A stretch of 64,000 bases of DNA from an uncultured Acetatifactor sp. (GTDB lineage Bacteria > Bacillota > Clostridia > Lachnospirales > Lachnospiraceae): contig CAJUAB010000019.1 of assembly GCA_910583845.1 (NCBI GenBank), forward strand, positions 1 to 64,000, in the 5' to 3' direction. The notes beneath the pieces were generated by a model. The model searched no databases. It worked only from the letters and a program-made list of their open reading frames with translations, and was not told where the DNA came from. This document shows positions 1 to 7,543 of the stretch, piece after piece; positions within the stretch are counted from its first letter, which is position 1, and every line of letters starts with the position of its first letter. The position numbers and the translations under genes are program-made.

Positions 1-210
1 CGTCCTGCGCCACGTTGGGCTTCTGGGTGGGGGTGGGCCGTTGCTCCTCGTCCTGTGCCACATCGGGCTTCTGGGTGGGAGTGGGTCGTTGTTCTTCGTC
101 CTGTGCCACATCGGGCTTCTGGGTGGGGGTGGGCCGTTGCTCCTCGTCCTGCGCCACGTCGGGCTTCTGGGTGGGAGAGGGTCTCTGCTCTTCGTCCTGT
201 GTGTCATCGG
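1..210. repeat. 48-bp tandem repeat coding for a 16-residue wall-linker motif
   Basis: The motif CGTCCTG recurs at 1, 49, 97, 145 and 193, an exact 48-bp period. Copies differ at scattered third-codon positions, and the last copy is diverged. Each unit codes, on the minus strand, for DEEQRPTPTQKPDVAQ or a close variant. The array continues off the left edge, so copy number is unknown. Confidence 0.9.
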
Positions 211-1603
211 GGGGACCGGGCAGATTCGGCCTCTGCCCCTCTTCTGTGCTGTCCCCCTTGTTGCCGGCACCGGCATTTCCCTCATTTCCGCCGGTACCCT
301 TGATGACCGGCAGATCACTGGGGGGATTGTATGTGTGCGGCCAGGGAAGAATAAGCTGTTTGCCGTCGTAAACGCCGCCCTCTATTTTCAGGCCGATCAG
401 GAAGGGAGCGGAAAGCTGCGACGCGCTGTCCGGCAGGACGGTATAACCGCTGTTCGCGGCGGAGGGCCGGGCATTGACGGCTTCCAGCAAGGGGAGGCCG
501 GGCAGCTTTGTCCAATCAGCGCTTCCCTCCGTGAATGTATATGCCGTGATCGCCGTGGCACCTGTGGGCTTCAGATCAAAGGCCATTTCCAGCCCGCTGC
601 TGTTTTCCCGCAGCGCTCCGGTAGGATTCCCGTCCTGGGGCGCGACATTCAGAATCAGTCTGACCTCATCCCCGTCAACCTCCAGAGGTTCGTTCAATAC
701 ATAGGTGCCCATGGGGGTACGGATATGGGTGCCCGCCGGAACCCGGATTTCCTCCGCGGCATTTGCAATGGTCACGCTTTCCCCCGCTGTCAGCGAGGGG
801 AGCGACAGTTTTTTCCATGTGACAGGACAGTCTGTGATTCCGATGGCATACTGTGTAAGCTCCGCTCCCGGGGGAAGGATCTGAATTTCCACCGGAAGGG
901 TATCCGGCAGAAGGGCCATGATATCCTCAGGAGAGGTAGCGGCGTTTACTGTGATCTGGTATCTTCCATAATATCCGAAAGGTCTGTTCCCCCGGACTCT
1001 TACCGAAGAGTCAAAACAGGCGTAAAGGGTGGAATTTTCAGGGATTGTTTCCGGCTCTCCGCGGTCAATCACCGCTGTCTGTGAGTCATATGTAATGCCG
1101 TCTTCCCTGCAAAAACGCAGTTTCAGATAAATGCGCTCCAATTCTCCCGCGGCATAGCTTCTGAGCGGTTCCCTGACATACCACAGGCAGATCTGGTTTA
1201 GCCGGGTAGAGGGTTCCACTTCATCCTCCGCCGAAAACAGCACCCACTCGTCCTCGCTGACCAGATAGGTTTCCCCGTCCAGAGAGTACAGAACCTGAAC
1301 AGAGCTTAAGCCGGTTGGGATCTCCGTCAGGGACCCCCTTACCACATATCCCTGGGGACGGTATTCCACACAGGCGCTGAATGCGGGCGCTTTTCCGGGG
1401 ATTGAAGAGGCCGGGTCTCCCCCGGAGACCGAGGCGTGGGTTTCTCCTCCTGAAACCGTAGCTGAGTCCGACTGCAAAGCGCCGGTATATGTCTCTATGG
1501 GTCCAGACCCAAACGCTTCTGCTCTGGTCATAAATAAAGGAAAAGCATGCAACAGAATCAGCAGAGCAGTCAGGGATATTCCGAGTTTTTGTCTCATTCT
1601 CAT
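1..1603 (-). CDS. Secreted repeat-containing surface protein, 3' end outside window
   Basis: An open frame runs leftward from an ATG at 1603 to the window edge (about 534 codons, no stop). The start follows GAAAGGA at a normal distance. The N-terminus (MRMRQKLGISLTALLILL...) is a signal peptide, so the protein is exported. The middle looks like beta-rich extracellular sequence without a catalytic motif I recognise. From about position 230 down to 1 the frame enters a Pro/Glu/Gln-rich linker with at least four copies of a 16-residue repeat (DEEQRPTPTQKPDVAQ). Such linkers usually span the cell wall ahead of an anchor or a further domain, but the C-terminus is not in view. It is divergent from the AgrA-like regulator. 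Function unknown. Confidence 0.8.
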   Translation of the reverse strand, partial: MRMRQKLGISLTALLILLHAFPLFMTRAEAFGSGPIETYTGALQSDSATVSGGETHASVSGGDPASSIPGKAPAFSACVEYRPQGYVVRGSLTEIPTGLSSVQVLYSLDGETYLVSEDEWVLFSAEDEVEPSTRLNQICLWYVREPLRSYAAGELERIYLKLRFCREDGITYDSQTAVIDRGEPETIPENSTLYACFDSSVRVRGNRPFGYYGRYQITVNAATSPEDIMALLPDTLPVEIQILPPGAELTQYAIGITDCPVTWKKLSLPSLTAGESVTIANAAEEIRVPAGTHIRTPMGTYVLNEPLEVDGDEVRLILNVAPQDGNPTGALRENSSGLEMAFDLKPTGATAITAYTFTEGSADWTKLPGLPLLEAVNARPSAANSGYTVLPDSASQLSAPFLIGLKIEGGVYDGKQLILPWPHTYNPPSDLPVIKGTGGNEGNAGAGNKGDSTEEGQRPNLPGPPDDTQDEEQRPSPTQKPDVAQDEEQRPTPTQKPDVAQDEEQRPTPTQKPDVAQDEEQRPTPTQKPNVAQD

Positions 1604-1711
1604 AATCATTCCTTTCACAATCCTTTGTAAGTATGTTTCAGTGGTTCCTGCCTACCGTTCACGCAGTTTCAAGTACATTTTGCGCCGACGATAACCCGAA
1701 ATCGGAACTTA

Positions 1712-1720
1712 TGTTATAGT
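1712..1720 (+). promoter_or_regulatory. Candidate extended -10 promoter for the AgrA/AgrC-like pair
   Basis: TGT followed by TATAGT (1712-1720) is an extended -10 element. No good -35 is found 17 bp upstream. It lies about 180 bp before the GTG start of the response regulator. A small palindrome (CCGA-AA-TCGG, 1697-1706) sits just upstream. Apart from this, the 1604-1902 gap shows nothing clear. Confidence 0.35.
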
Positions 1721-1902
1721 AAGTAATGTTTAAATATGTCTTACAGGATTCAGTACTCCCTGTTATTTTAGCCAGGCTTGAGTTCTTCTGTCAAGTCCCC
1801 CGGATCGAGGAAGTTTTTGCCGGATCTCTCTTTCCGTGTCAGTGGGAAATAAAGGGAAAAGAAAAAATATTTTCCGGCAGACTCTGGAAGGGGGATTACA
1901 TT

Positions 1903-2640
1903 GTGATAAAGGTGGCATTCTGCGATGATGATGTGTCCACGCTGAATGAAATAAGCTCTTTGCTCAATCAGTACCGTGTCAGACGAAATCAGGATCTTGT
2001 CTTTGCCGCGTTTTACAGCCCTTTGGATCTGATGGCCGAGATTGAGAAGGGCATGCGTTTTGACATACTGTTCCTGGATGTGATCATGCCGGGCGAAGAT
2101 GGGATTACCGCGGCCAGGGAAATCCGACGGTATGATCATGTTGTTAAGATTATATTCCTGACATCATCTGCCGAGTTCGCGGTACAGTCATATACGGTGG
2201 GGGCGTATTTTTACCAGATGAAACCCATCTGGGAGGAAGGATTTTTCCGTCTCATGGATTCCGCCATTTCCGAGTGCGAAAAAACGCAGTCCCGCAGCCT
2301 GATTGTGCGCTGTAAAAAAGGAATTACGCGGATTGATCTGGAGAGACTGGTGTACTGTGAGGTAATCGGGCGCACACTGCTGTTCCATATGGAAAGCGGA
2401 GACGTGCCGGAGAGCATCGGAAGTCTGGACGATCTGAACGTACAGCTGGCGGAGTATGAGAATTATATGCGTCCGCACAGATCGTACATAATCAATATGG
2501 AGTACATTAAGAATATTTCCTATAAAGCGATTACAATGGAAAACGGTTCGGAGATTCCCATTCCGCATGGGAAATGTTCTGAAGTCAAAAAAGCATATCT
2601 CGAATACGCGTTTAACAGAAAGCAGGTTTTTATGTCATGA
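1903..2640 (+). CDS. LytTR-family response regulator (AgrA/LytR-like)
   Basis: A 245-residue cytoplasmic transcription regulator. A receiver domain spans residues 1-125, with the acidic triad at Asp8-Asp10, phosphoacceptor Asp59 in LFLDVIMP, and the conserved Lys107-Pro. A LytTR DNA-binding domain covers about 145-245 (LVYCEVIGRTLLFHM, MRPHRSYIINMEYI). I chose GTG 1903 because it directly precedes the receiver strand (VIKVAFCDDD) and has GGAAGGGGG upstream. An in-frame ATG at 1726 would add 59 residues without receiver homology. Its stop overlaps the next start (ATGA, 2637-2640), so it is translationally coupled to the kinase. Confidence 0.9.
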   Translation: MIKVAFCDDDVSTLNEISSLLNQYRVRRNQDLVFAAFYSPLDLMAEIEKGMRFDILFLDVIMPGEDGITAAREIRRYDHVVKIIFLTSSAEFAVQSYTVGAYFYQMKPIWEEGFFRLMDSAISECEKTQSRSLIVRCKKGITRIDLERLVYCEVIGRTLLFHMESGDVPESIGSLDDLNVQLAEYENYMRPHRSYIINMEYIKNISYKAITMENGSEIPIPHGKCSEVKKAYLEYAFNRKQVFMS

Positions 2641-3905
2641 AAGTTGTCTGGCTGTTGAATAACACTTCCGTAGGCGTTTTCGGCATAATTCTGTCTGCCG
2701 CATACTGTGATATTCTATGGACACAGCCAAAGCGAAGGATTTTTGCGGTCAGTCTGGTTGTGTTATTGCTGTTTCAGGGAATTTGCTGTTTTTTTGTCAA
2801 TCCCGCGATGATTCAGAAGATCTATCCCGTTATCACGCATTTTCCTCTGGCCATATTGTTGTGTATATTAAGCCGGAGGCGCTTCTGGCCTGTCGTCTCG
2901 GTACTCACGGCATATCTGTGCTGTCAGATCCGGCGATGGCTGGCTCTTCTTTTTTCCTTCGTATTATCCGGCGATCTGCTGGCGCAGAATATAACGGAAC
3001 TGGTGTTGACGCTGCCGCTGCTCCTGCTCCTGCTCCGCTTGATCGCGCCGTCCATGCGGTCCATATCCCATAGCACAGGTGCGGTGCAGTTTCAATTCGG
3101 TCTGATGCCAATGTTGTATTACGGGTTTGATTATCTGACGCGGATCTATACGGATCTGCTTTTGGAGGACGCTCTGGTTGTCCTGGAATTCATGCCGTTC
3201 GTATGCTGTATGTCCTATCTTGTCTATGTGCTTTATTCTTCGGAAGCTGAGCGGGCGCGCAGCCAGCTGGAGCAGACAAAGACCAGCCTGAACATTCAGA
3301 TCGCGCAGGCAGTCCGGGAGATTGAAATTCTGCGGGAATCGCAGAAAAAAGCCAGCGCTTACCGTCATGACCTGCGCCATCATATGCAGTTTCTCTCATC
3401 CTGCATAGCCGGGGACAGGCTTGAGCAGGCACAGGCGTATATACGGGAGATCTGTTCGGAAACAGAGGCGGGAAAGGTGACTGTTTTCTGCGAAAATGAG
3501 GCCGCGAATCTCATATTGTCCTCTTTTGCCGGGCGGGCTGAAGAGCATGGGATTTCCATCAGAATCAGGGCGGCCTTTCCCCGGATCATTTCCGTATCCG
3601 AAAGTGATCTGTGTGTACTGCTGTCCAACGCGCTGGAAAATGCGCTGCATGCCTGCCAGAGGCAGAAAAAGGAGGGGAGAACCGCTGAAATTGATGTCCT
3701 GGCCTATGAGAAAAACCATAAATTATTTTTGCAGATTGTCAATTCCTGTGACCGGGATATAACTTTTTCCCGGGGCATTCCTGTCGCGGACCGTCCCGGA
3801 CATGGAATCGGTGTGCGCAGTATCTGCGCTGTCGTGGAACGGTATGGCGGCATGTATACCTTTTCCGTCGCGGACCACAGATTTATATTGCGTATTTCCA
3901 TGTGA
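2637..3905 (+). CDS. AgrC-like GHKL sensor histidine kinase
   Basis: 422 residues. The first half (about 1-195) is hydrophobic with around six membrane segments. It is followed by a coiled linker and a dimerisation/phosphoacceptor helix around YRHDLRHH (about residues 242-249). The C-terminal GHKL ATPase has the N box (LLSNALENALHACQ) and the G box (PGHGIGVRSI). This matches AgrC-type kinases that sense peptide signals and phosphorylate LytTR regulators. No AgrB processing protease or AgrD propeptide is seen nearby, so the signal is unknown. It forms a two-gene operon with the overlapping upstream regulator. Confidence 0.9.
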   Translation: MKVVWLLNNTSVGVFGIILSAAYCDILWTQPKRRIFAVSLVVLLLFQGICCFFVNPAMIQKIYPVITHFPLAILLCILSRRRFWPVVSVLTAYLCCQIRRWLALLFSFVLSGDLLAQNITELVLTLPLLLLLLRLIAPSMRSISHSTGAVQFQFGLMPMLYYGFDYLTRIYTDLLLEDALVVLEFMPFVCCMSYLVYVLYSSEAERARSQLEQTKTSLNIQIAQAVREIEILRESQKKASAYRHDLRHHMQFLSSCIAGDRLEQAQAYIREICSETEAGKVTVFCENEAANLILSSFAGRAEEHGISIRIRAAFPRIISVSESDLCVLLSNALENALHACQRQKKEGRTAEIDVLAYEKNHKLFLQIVNSCDRDITFSRGIPVADRPGHGIGVRSICAVVERYGGMYTFSVADHRFILRISM

Positions 3906-3915
3906 TCTGACAGAC

Positions 3916-3944
3916 GATTCAATGCGGTTATCGGTCGATTCATG
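3916..3944. repeat. Imperfect direct repeat, copy 1 (before lemA)
   Basis: 29 bp just after the kinase stop codon matches 4691-4719, just after the lemA stop, at 24 of 29 positions. Both copies end in GGTCGATTCATG. They bracket lemA at a spacing of 775 bp. Confidence 0.5.
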
Positions 3945-4136
3945 CCATTGGCCGTGAGTACCGCATTTACTATTGTAAACTGAATACCACTATATACCTG
4001 TAAAATATGGTTTTTTCTGAAAATACAGACACCATTACAATTTTCGAGAGCTAAAGCCAGCGGAAGCAGGAATCTCTGTTCCCAGAAAGCGCGTTTTGCA
4101 ATCACCTGAAACGGCTTTACATCGAAAGGAGCTTCT

Positions 4137-4685
4137 ATGACAATTCTTATAATTGTTATTTTACTTGCCGTTCTGTTTATGATCTGGCTGGTTACTGTTC
4201 AGAGAAAATTAGTGGCAATGGAAGAAAACATCCGCAATGCCATGAGTCAGATCGGCGTACAGCTTTCTATGTGTTTTGATGCGATGACGATGCTTCTGCA
4301 GACGGCGGAGGGTTACGCGGCCGACGAGACCCGTCCGCTGTCAGAAGATCTCAGATCCTTTCGGATTACTGTCACCGCAAGATCCACACCGGATCAAGTG
4401 CAGGGGCAGGATAGAATCCTTTCTGAAGTGGCAGAGCACCTTATTGCGATTGCGGAAACTTATCCCGATTTTAAGGCGGACAAAAACTATGTCAGGTATA
4501 TGGACACCATGGGCTGCTATAGAAAGATGGTGTATACCAGCTGCCTTATTTACAACGATACTGTGGCAAAGTATCAGAGATTCGTCAGAATGGCCCCTGT
4601 CAATATGGTTGCCCCACTGCTTGGGTTTTCCAGGCACGGCTATCTGGAGTCTGTGGAAAAGGGGTGGGTATGGCCCGTAAAATGA
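4137..4685 (+). CDS. lemA: LemA family membrane protein
   Basis: 182 residues. A single N-terminal membrane helix (ILIIVILLAVLFMIWLVTV) is followed by a helical domain in which EENIRNAMSQIGVQL, a stretch typical of LemA, comes right after the helix. LemA proteins are tethered helical bundles facing away from the cytoplasm, and their biochemical role is not settled. The start has GAAAGGAG upstream. It stands alone on the + strand between the AgrCA-like pair and the lipoprotein genes and is flanked by two imperfect direct repeats. Confidence 0.8.
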   Translation: MTILIIVILLAVLFMIWLVTVQRKLVAMEENIRNAMSQIGVQLSMCFDAMTMLLQTAEGYAADETRPLSEDLRSFRITVTARSTPDQVQGQDRILSEVAEHLIAIAETYPDFKADKNYVRYMDTMGCYRKMVYTSCLIYNDTVAKYQRFVRMAPVNMVAPLLGFSRHGYLESVEKGWVWPVK

Positions 4686-4690
4686 ACGTC

Positions 4691-4719
4691 GATCCAATGC
4701 AGTTTCTGGTCGATTCATG
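4691..4719. repeat. Imperfect direct repeat, copy 2 (after lemA)
   Basis: Partner of 3916-3944 (24 of 29 identical). It begins a few bases after the lemA stop codon. Confidence 0.5.
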
Positions 4720-4847
4720 AAAAGAGAGCTGTTTTCATGATGGGCTGCTGTATACTCCAGTAAGGCAGTGACGAAGCGATCCTGTGTACGGAGGGGGAGT
4801 TTCGCAAAAGCCGAATTAAAAAAGAACAGAAAAAGGAGAGATGTGTT

Positions 4848-5897
4848 ATGAAAAAGTTAGCTGCATGGATGTTGTGTTTTACAATGGCTCTGCCATTGGC
4901 GGCCTGTGGGGCTGAACCTGCCGCAGGCAGCGGCTCTTCCGGACAGAGTACGCCCGCGGAGAGCTCTGTGGAGACCCCGGCGGAAAGCTCTGAGGAGGCC
5001 CCGGCGGAAAGCTCTGAGGAGGCCCCGGCGGAAAATCCCGCGGATGAATCTTCCGCGCCGGAGGAAACGGAAGATAACGGGGAGGAAGGGCTGATGGAGT
5101 TTATAAGCCAGCTGTCGGTGCTGGCCCCCACTGAGGATGTCGTTGGCACAGAGTGGGAATTTGCGGGCGGTATGGCGGACGGTATCGAGATGGGAGAGGA
5201 AGAGGCAGCGCAGAGCCTGGAAGCATGGGGCGGTATGATGCAGCTCCGGTTCGGGGATGAGGGAAATATCCAGATGATCCAGGGAAACGGCACCATGGAG
5301 GGTACTTATGGCCTGCAGGAAGACGGATATCTCCTGGGCATTGTATTTGATAACGCAGGAACGGAAATCAAGTATGCAGGCCTGCTGGCAGATGTGGACG
5401 GCTCGGTGGCGCTGATGCTTTTCCCTGATGCCACCGGGCAGAACGCCATCTACTTCGCGCAGACGGCGGAGAACGCGGGGGAGGCGTCCGGCGGGGAGAT
5501 CAGTGAGGATCTGACGAACTTTATCAGTCAGCTGGCACTGATTCAGCCCAGCGATGCCATCGTCAACACCGGTTGGGAGTTCTCAGGCGGCATTCTTGGC
5601 GGTGTGGAAATGGATGAGGAGATGGCCCGGCAAAGCCTGGAAACATGGGGCGGCACATTGCAGGTGATATTCGGCGAAGAGGGATATGTCACCATGATTC
5701 AGGGAAACGGCACCATGGAAGGTACATACGGTGTGACAGAGAGCGGAAATACGTTGGTGATTGTGTTTGACAACGAGGGAACCGCGGTGAACTACGCGGG
5801 GCTGTTCGCGGATGTGGACGGCACGGTGGCGCTGATGCTCTTCCCGGATTCCACTGCCCAAAACGTGGTCTACCTCACACAGATTACGGAAGGCTGA
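4848..5897 (+). CDS. Lipoprotein with two tandem homologous domains
   Basis: 349 residues. A lipoprotein signal peptide ends in LAAC with the lipidated Cys20. Residues 25-80 form a Ser/Glu/Pro/Ala linker with repeats of ESSEEAPA, likely a flexible surface stalk. Two homologous domains follow, at about residues 82-205 and 222-349. Both carry the pattern FISQL...W-F-GG...QSLE-WGG...MIQGNGTMEGTYG...VFDN-GT...YAGL-ADVDG-VALMLFPD. The domains look like small beta sandwiches or lipocalin-like folds, but I recognise no family. The start has AAAAAGGAGAG upstream. It is followed 30 bp later by another lipoprotein gene, so the two are probably cotranscribed. Confidence 0.85.
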   Translation: MKKLAAWMLCFTMALPLAACGAEPAAGSGSSGQSTPAESSVETPAESSEEAPAESSEEAPAENPADESSAPEETEDNGEEGLMEFISQLSVLAPTEDVVGTEWEFAGGMADGIEMGEEEAAQSLEAWGGMMQLRFGDEGNIQMIQGNGTMEGTYGLQEDGYLLGIVFDNAGTEIKYAGLLADVDGSVALMLFPDATGQNAIYFAQTAENAGEASGGEISEDLTNFISQLALIQPSDAIVNTGWEFSGGILGGVEMDEEMARQSLETWGGTLQVIFGEEGYVTMIQGNGTMEGTYGVTESGNTLVIVFDNEGTAVNYAGLFADVDGTVALMLFPDSTAQNVVYLTQITEG

Positions 5898-5927
5898 CAT
5901 GCGAAAAGCAAGACGGAGGGATTATAA

Positions 5928-6293
5928 TTGAAAAAGAGAATAAAAGCAATTCTGTGTACCGTAATGGCTGTCGTTTTGATGCTCTGTGTAACAGGATGTG
6001 GCGACAACGCGAAGAAAAAAGAGGCCACGGAGGCCTACAACAATACAGTTGACGCGTATAACGAGGTGGCTGATCTGATCAATCAAAACGCGGATGTAAT
6101 CAACGAGGATTTACTTGCCGTATATCAGCAAATGGGTGATATGATCGCGGAATACAAAATTGTATTCGAAGGCGACACGGAACTTACAGATGAAGGCTAT
6201 GATGAATTAATCGGTAATCTGGCAGGCGTTGACGAATGGCTGGCATCGGCAAAGCAGGAGATTGAAATGGAGATCTCCGACGCAAATTCATAG
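5928..6293 (+). CDS. Small lipoprotein, TTG start
   Basis: 121 residues. A lipobox (VTGC, Cys24) ends a signal peptide beginning MKKRIKAIL. The mature part is a short acidic helical domain (TEAYNNTVDAYNEVADLINQN...), similar in character to small lipoproteins found beside TM2 or LemA proteins. The start is a TTG preceded by GGAGGG 7 bases upstream, and no ATG in frame would keep the signal peptide. Between the two-domain lipoprotein and the TM2 gene. Confidence 0.8.
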   Translation: MKKRIKAILCTVMAVVLMLCVTGCGDNAKKKEATEAYNNTVDAYNEVADLINQNADVINEDLLAVYQQMGDMIAEYKIVFEGDTELTDEGYDELIGNLAGVDEWLASAKQEIEMEISDANS

Positions 6294-6323
6294 GTATCTG
6301 CTATTACAGAAAGGAGGAGTAAA

Positions 6324-6521
6324 ATGACCAGGACAAAAGCAATATTGATCACGGTATTTCTGGGGGGCCTTGGCGTTCACAGGTTCATGACCGGGAAGAT
6401 CGGAACCGGCTTTATCTGGCTGATTTCGGGCGGTTGCTTCGGAATCGGCTGGCTGGTGGACCTGATTAAGGTGTGCACCGGAAAATTCACCGACAAAAAC
6501 GGCGCGGTCTGGGGCGAATAA
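6324..6521 (+). CDS. TM2 domain-containing membrane protein
   Basis: 65 residues. It is a minimal TM2 domain: a first helix ending in FLGGLGVHRFMTGK, then GTGFIWLISGG and a second helix with GIGWLVDLIKV. TM2 proteins are small membrane proteins of unknown biochemical role. AAAGGAGG precedes the ATG. It is the last gene of the lipoprotein cluster and is followed by a stable inverted repeat. Confidence 0.85.
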   Translation: MTRTKAILITVFLGGLGVHRFMTGKIGTGFIWLISGGCFGIGWLVDLIKVCTGKFTDKNGAVWGE

Positions 6522-6560
6522 AGTATCTGAAATTTCAAACAGTTGCGCGCAGGCAGAAAA

Positions 6561-6602
6561 ACAGGCAGGAATCCGGCTGAAAAGCGAAGGATTCCTGCCT
6601 GT
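6561..6602. repeat. 14-bp perfect inverted repeat after the TM2 gene
   Basis: ACAGGCAGGAATCC (6561-6574) pairs perfectly with 6589-6602 around a 14-base loop. There is no T-tract on the + side, so it may be a factor-assisted terminator or an mRNA-stabilising hairpin. Confidence 0.55.
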
Positions 6603-6749
6603 CTGGCGTATCGCCGGTAATTCAATTAACAGGTTGCAAAATGATTTCAGGTCATTTATACTTGTTTTACAGAATGCTCCGATGAAAATCCGGCCGGGAA
6701 ATGTCAACAGACTGCCGAATACAGTACCGGAGCGAGGACGGGAGAAAAT

Positions 6750-7508
6750 ATGACAGAAAGAGAAATTTTACAGCATATTGACAATGGGGCCAATTATTAT
6801 GTCAGCATATTCGGAGAAGCTGTACATATGGATAAAGTGGATCAGGAATATTATTCCTATGTGAAGCCGAAGGCAGGGGAACAGGGTATCAGCTTTATCT
6901 ATAATGTCCATATTGAAAATCTTTCTCCCGAGCAGAAAAAAGCGGTCATCGACGAGATGAAATCAATGAATATGCCGATTTGGCTCGATTTGCTGGTATC
7001 GGATGAAACGGCCTCCATTTTTTCCGGAAAAGAAAGAAAACAGGAGCAGACAAAGCCCGACGAGGATGCGGAAACTTATCTGGCGATTTTACCGGAGGAA
7101 AAGAGGGAGTGTCCCATAAACAGCGATCAAGTCCTTAAGGTTCATACGGCCGATGAATTTGCGGCATGGGCCCAAACAGCGAACGATGTCCTGGCCGGAG
7201 GGAATCCTGATCTGCATCCCGTCCATCATTTCCCCCTGTGTGAGAAGGGGATCATGAAATGCTATACCATGTATTCCGGCGGTATGCCGGTTTCTGTGGC
7301 CGCCATAATAGACAATCATGGAATCGCGTCACTGGAATTTGTTGCCACAGTACCAGAAGCGCGCAGAAGGGGCTTTGCGCGTGCCGTATGCGCAAAGGCC
7401 GTGTGGGAGGCTTTTTCAGACGGCGCGTCGATCATTACGGTCCGGGCTGCTGACAGCGCGGCGGCGAAACTATATCAGTCCATAGGGTTCAGAACTTATG
7501 GAGGTTGA
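6750..7508 (+). CDS. GNAT family N-acetyltransferase with extra N-terminal domain
   Basis: 252 residues. The C-terminal 120 or so carry a GNAT fold. Motif A, the acetyl-CoA pyrophosphate loop, is LEFVATVPEARRRGFARAV, and a GNAT end motif reads AAKLYQSIGFRTYGG. The first 110 residues are a separate domain with no family I can name. The substrate cannot be deduced. The ATG at 6750 follows GGACGGGAG. It is 35 bp upstream of the APC permease and possibly cotranscribed. Confidence 0.75.
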   Translation: MTEREILQHIDNGANYYVSIFGEAVHMDKVDQEYYSYVKPKAGEQGISFIYNVHIENLSPEQKKAVIDEMKSMNMPIWLDLLVSDETASIFSGKERKQEQTKPDEDAETYLAILPEEKRECPINSDQVLKVHTADEFAAWAQTANDVLAGGNPDLHPVHHFPLCEKGIMKCYTMYSGGMPVSVAAIIDNHGIASLEFVATVPEARRRGFARAVCAKAVWEAFSDGASIITVRAADSAAAKLYQSIGFRTYGG

Positions 7509-7543
7509 TTTTTTTCGGCAGGCCAGGAGGGGAGTGACTGTAT

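Noticed and set aside
1..210. CRISPR-like or structural DNA repeat
   Set aside because: The 48-bp period keeps the reading frame and codes a regular 16-residue linker, so it is explained by the protein.
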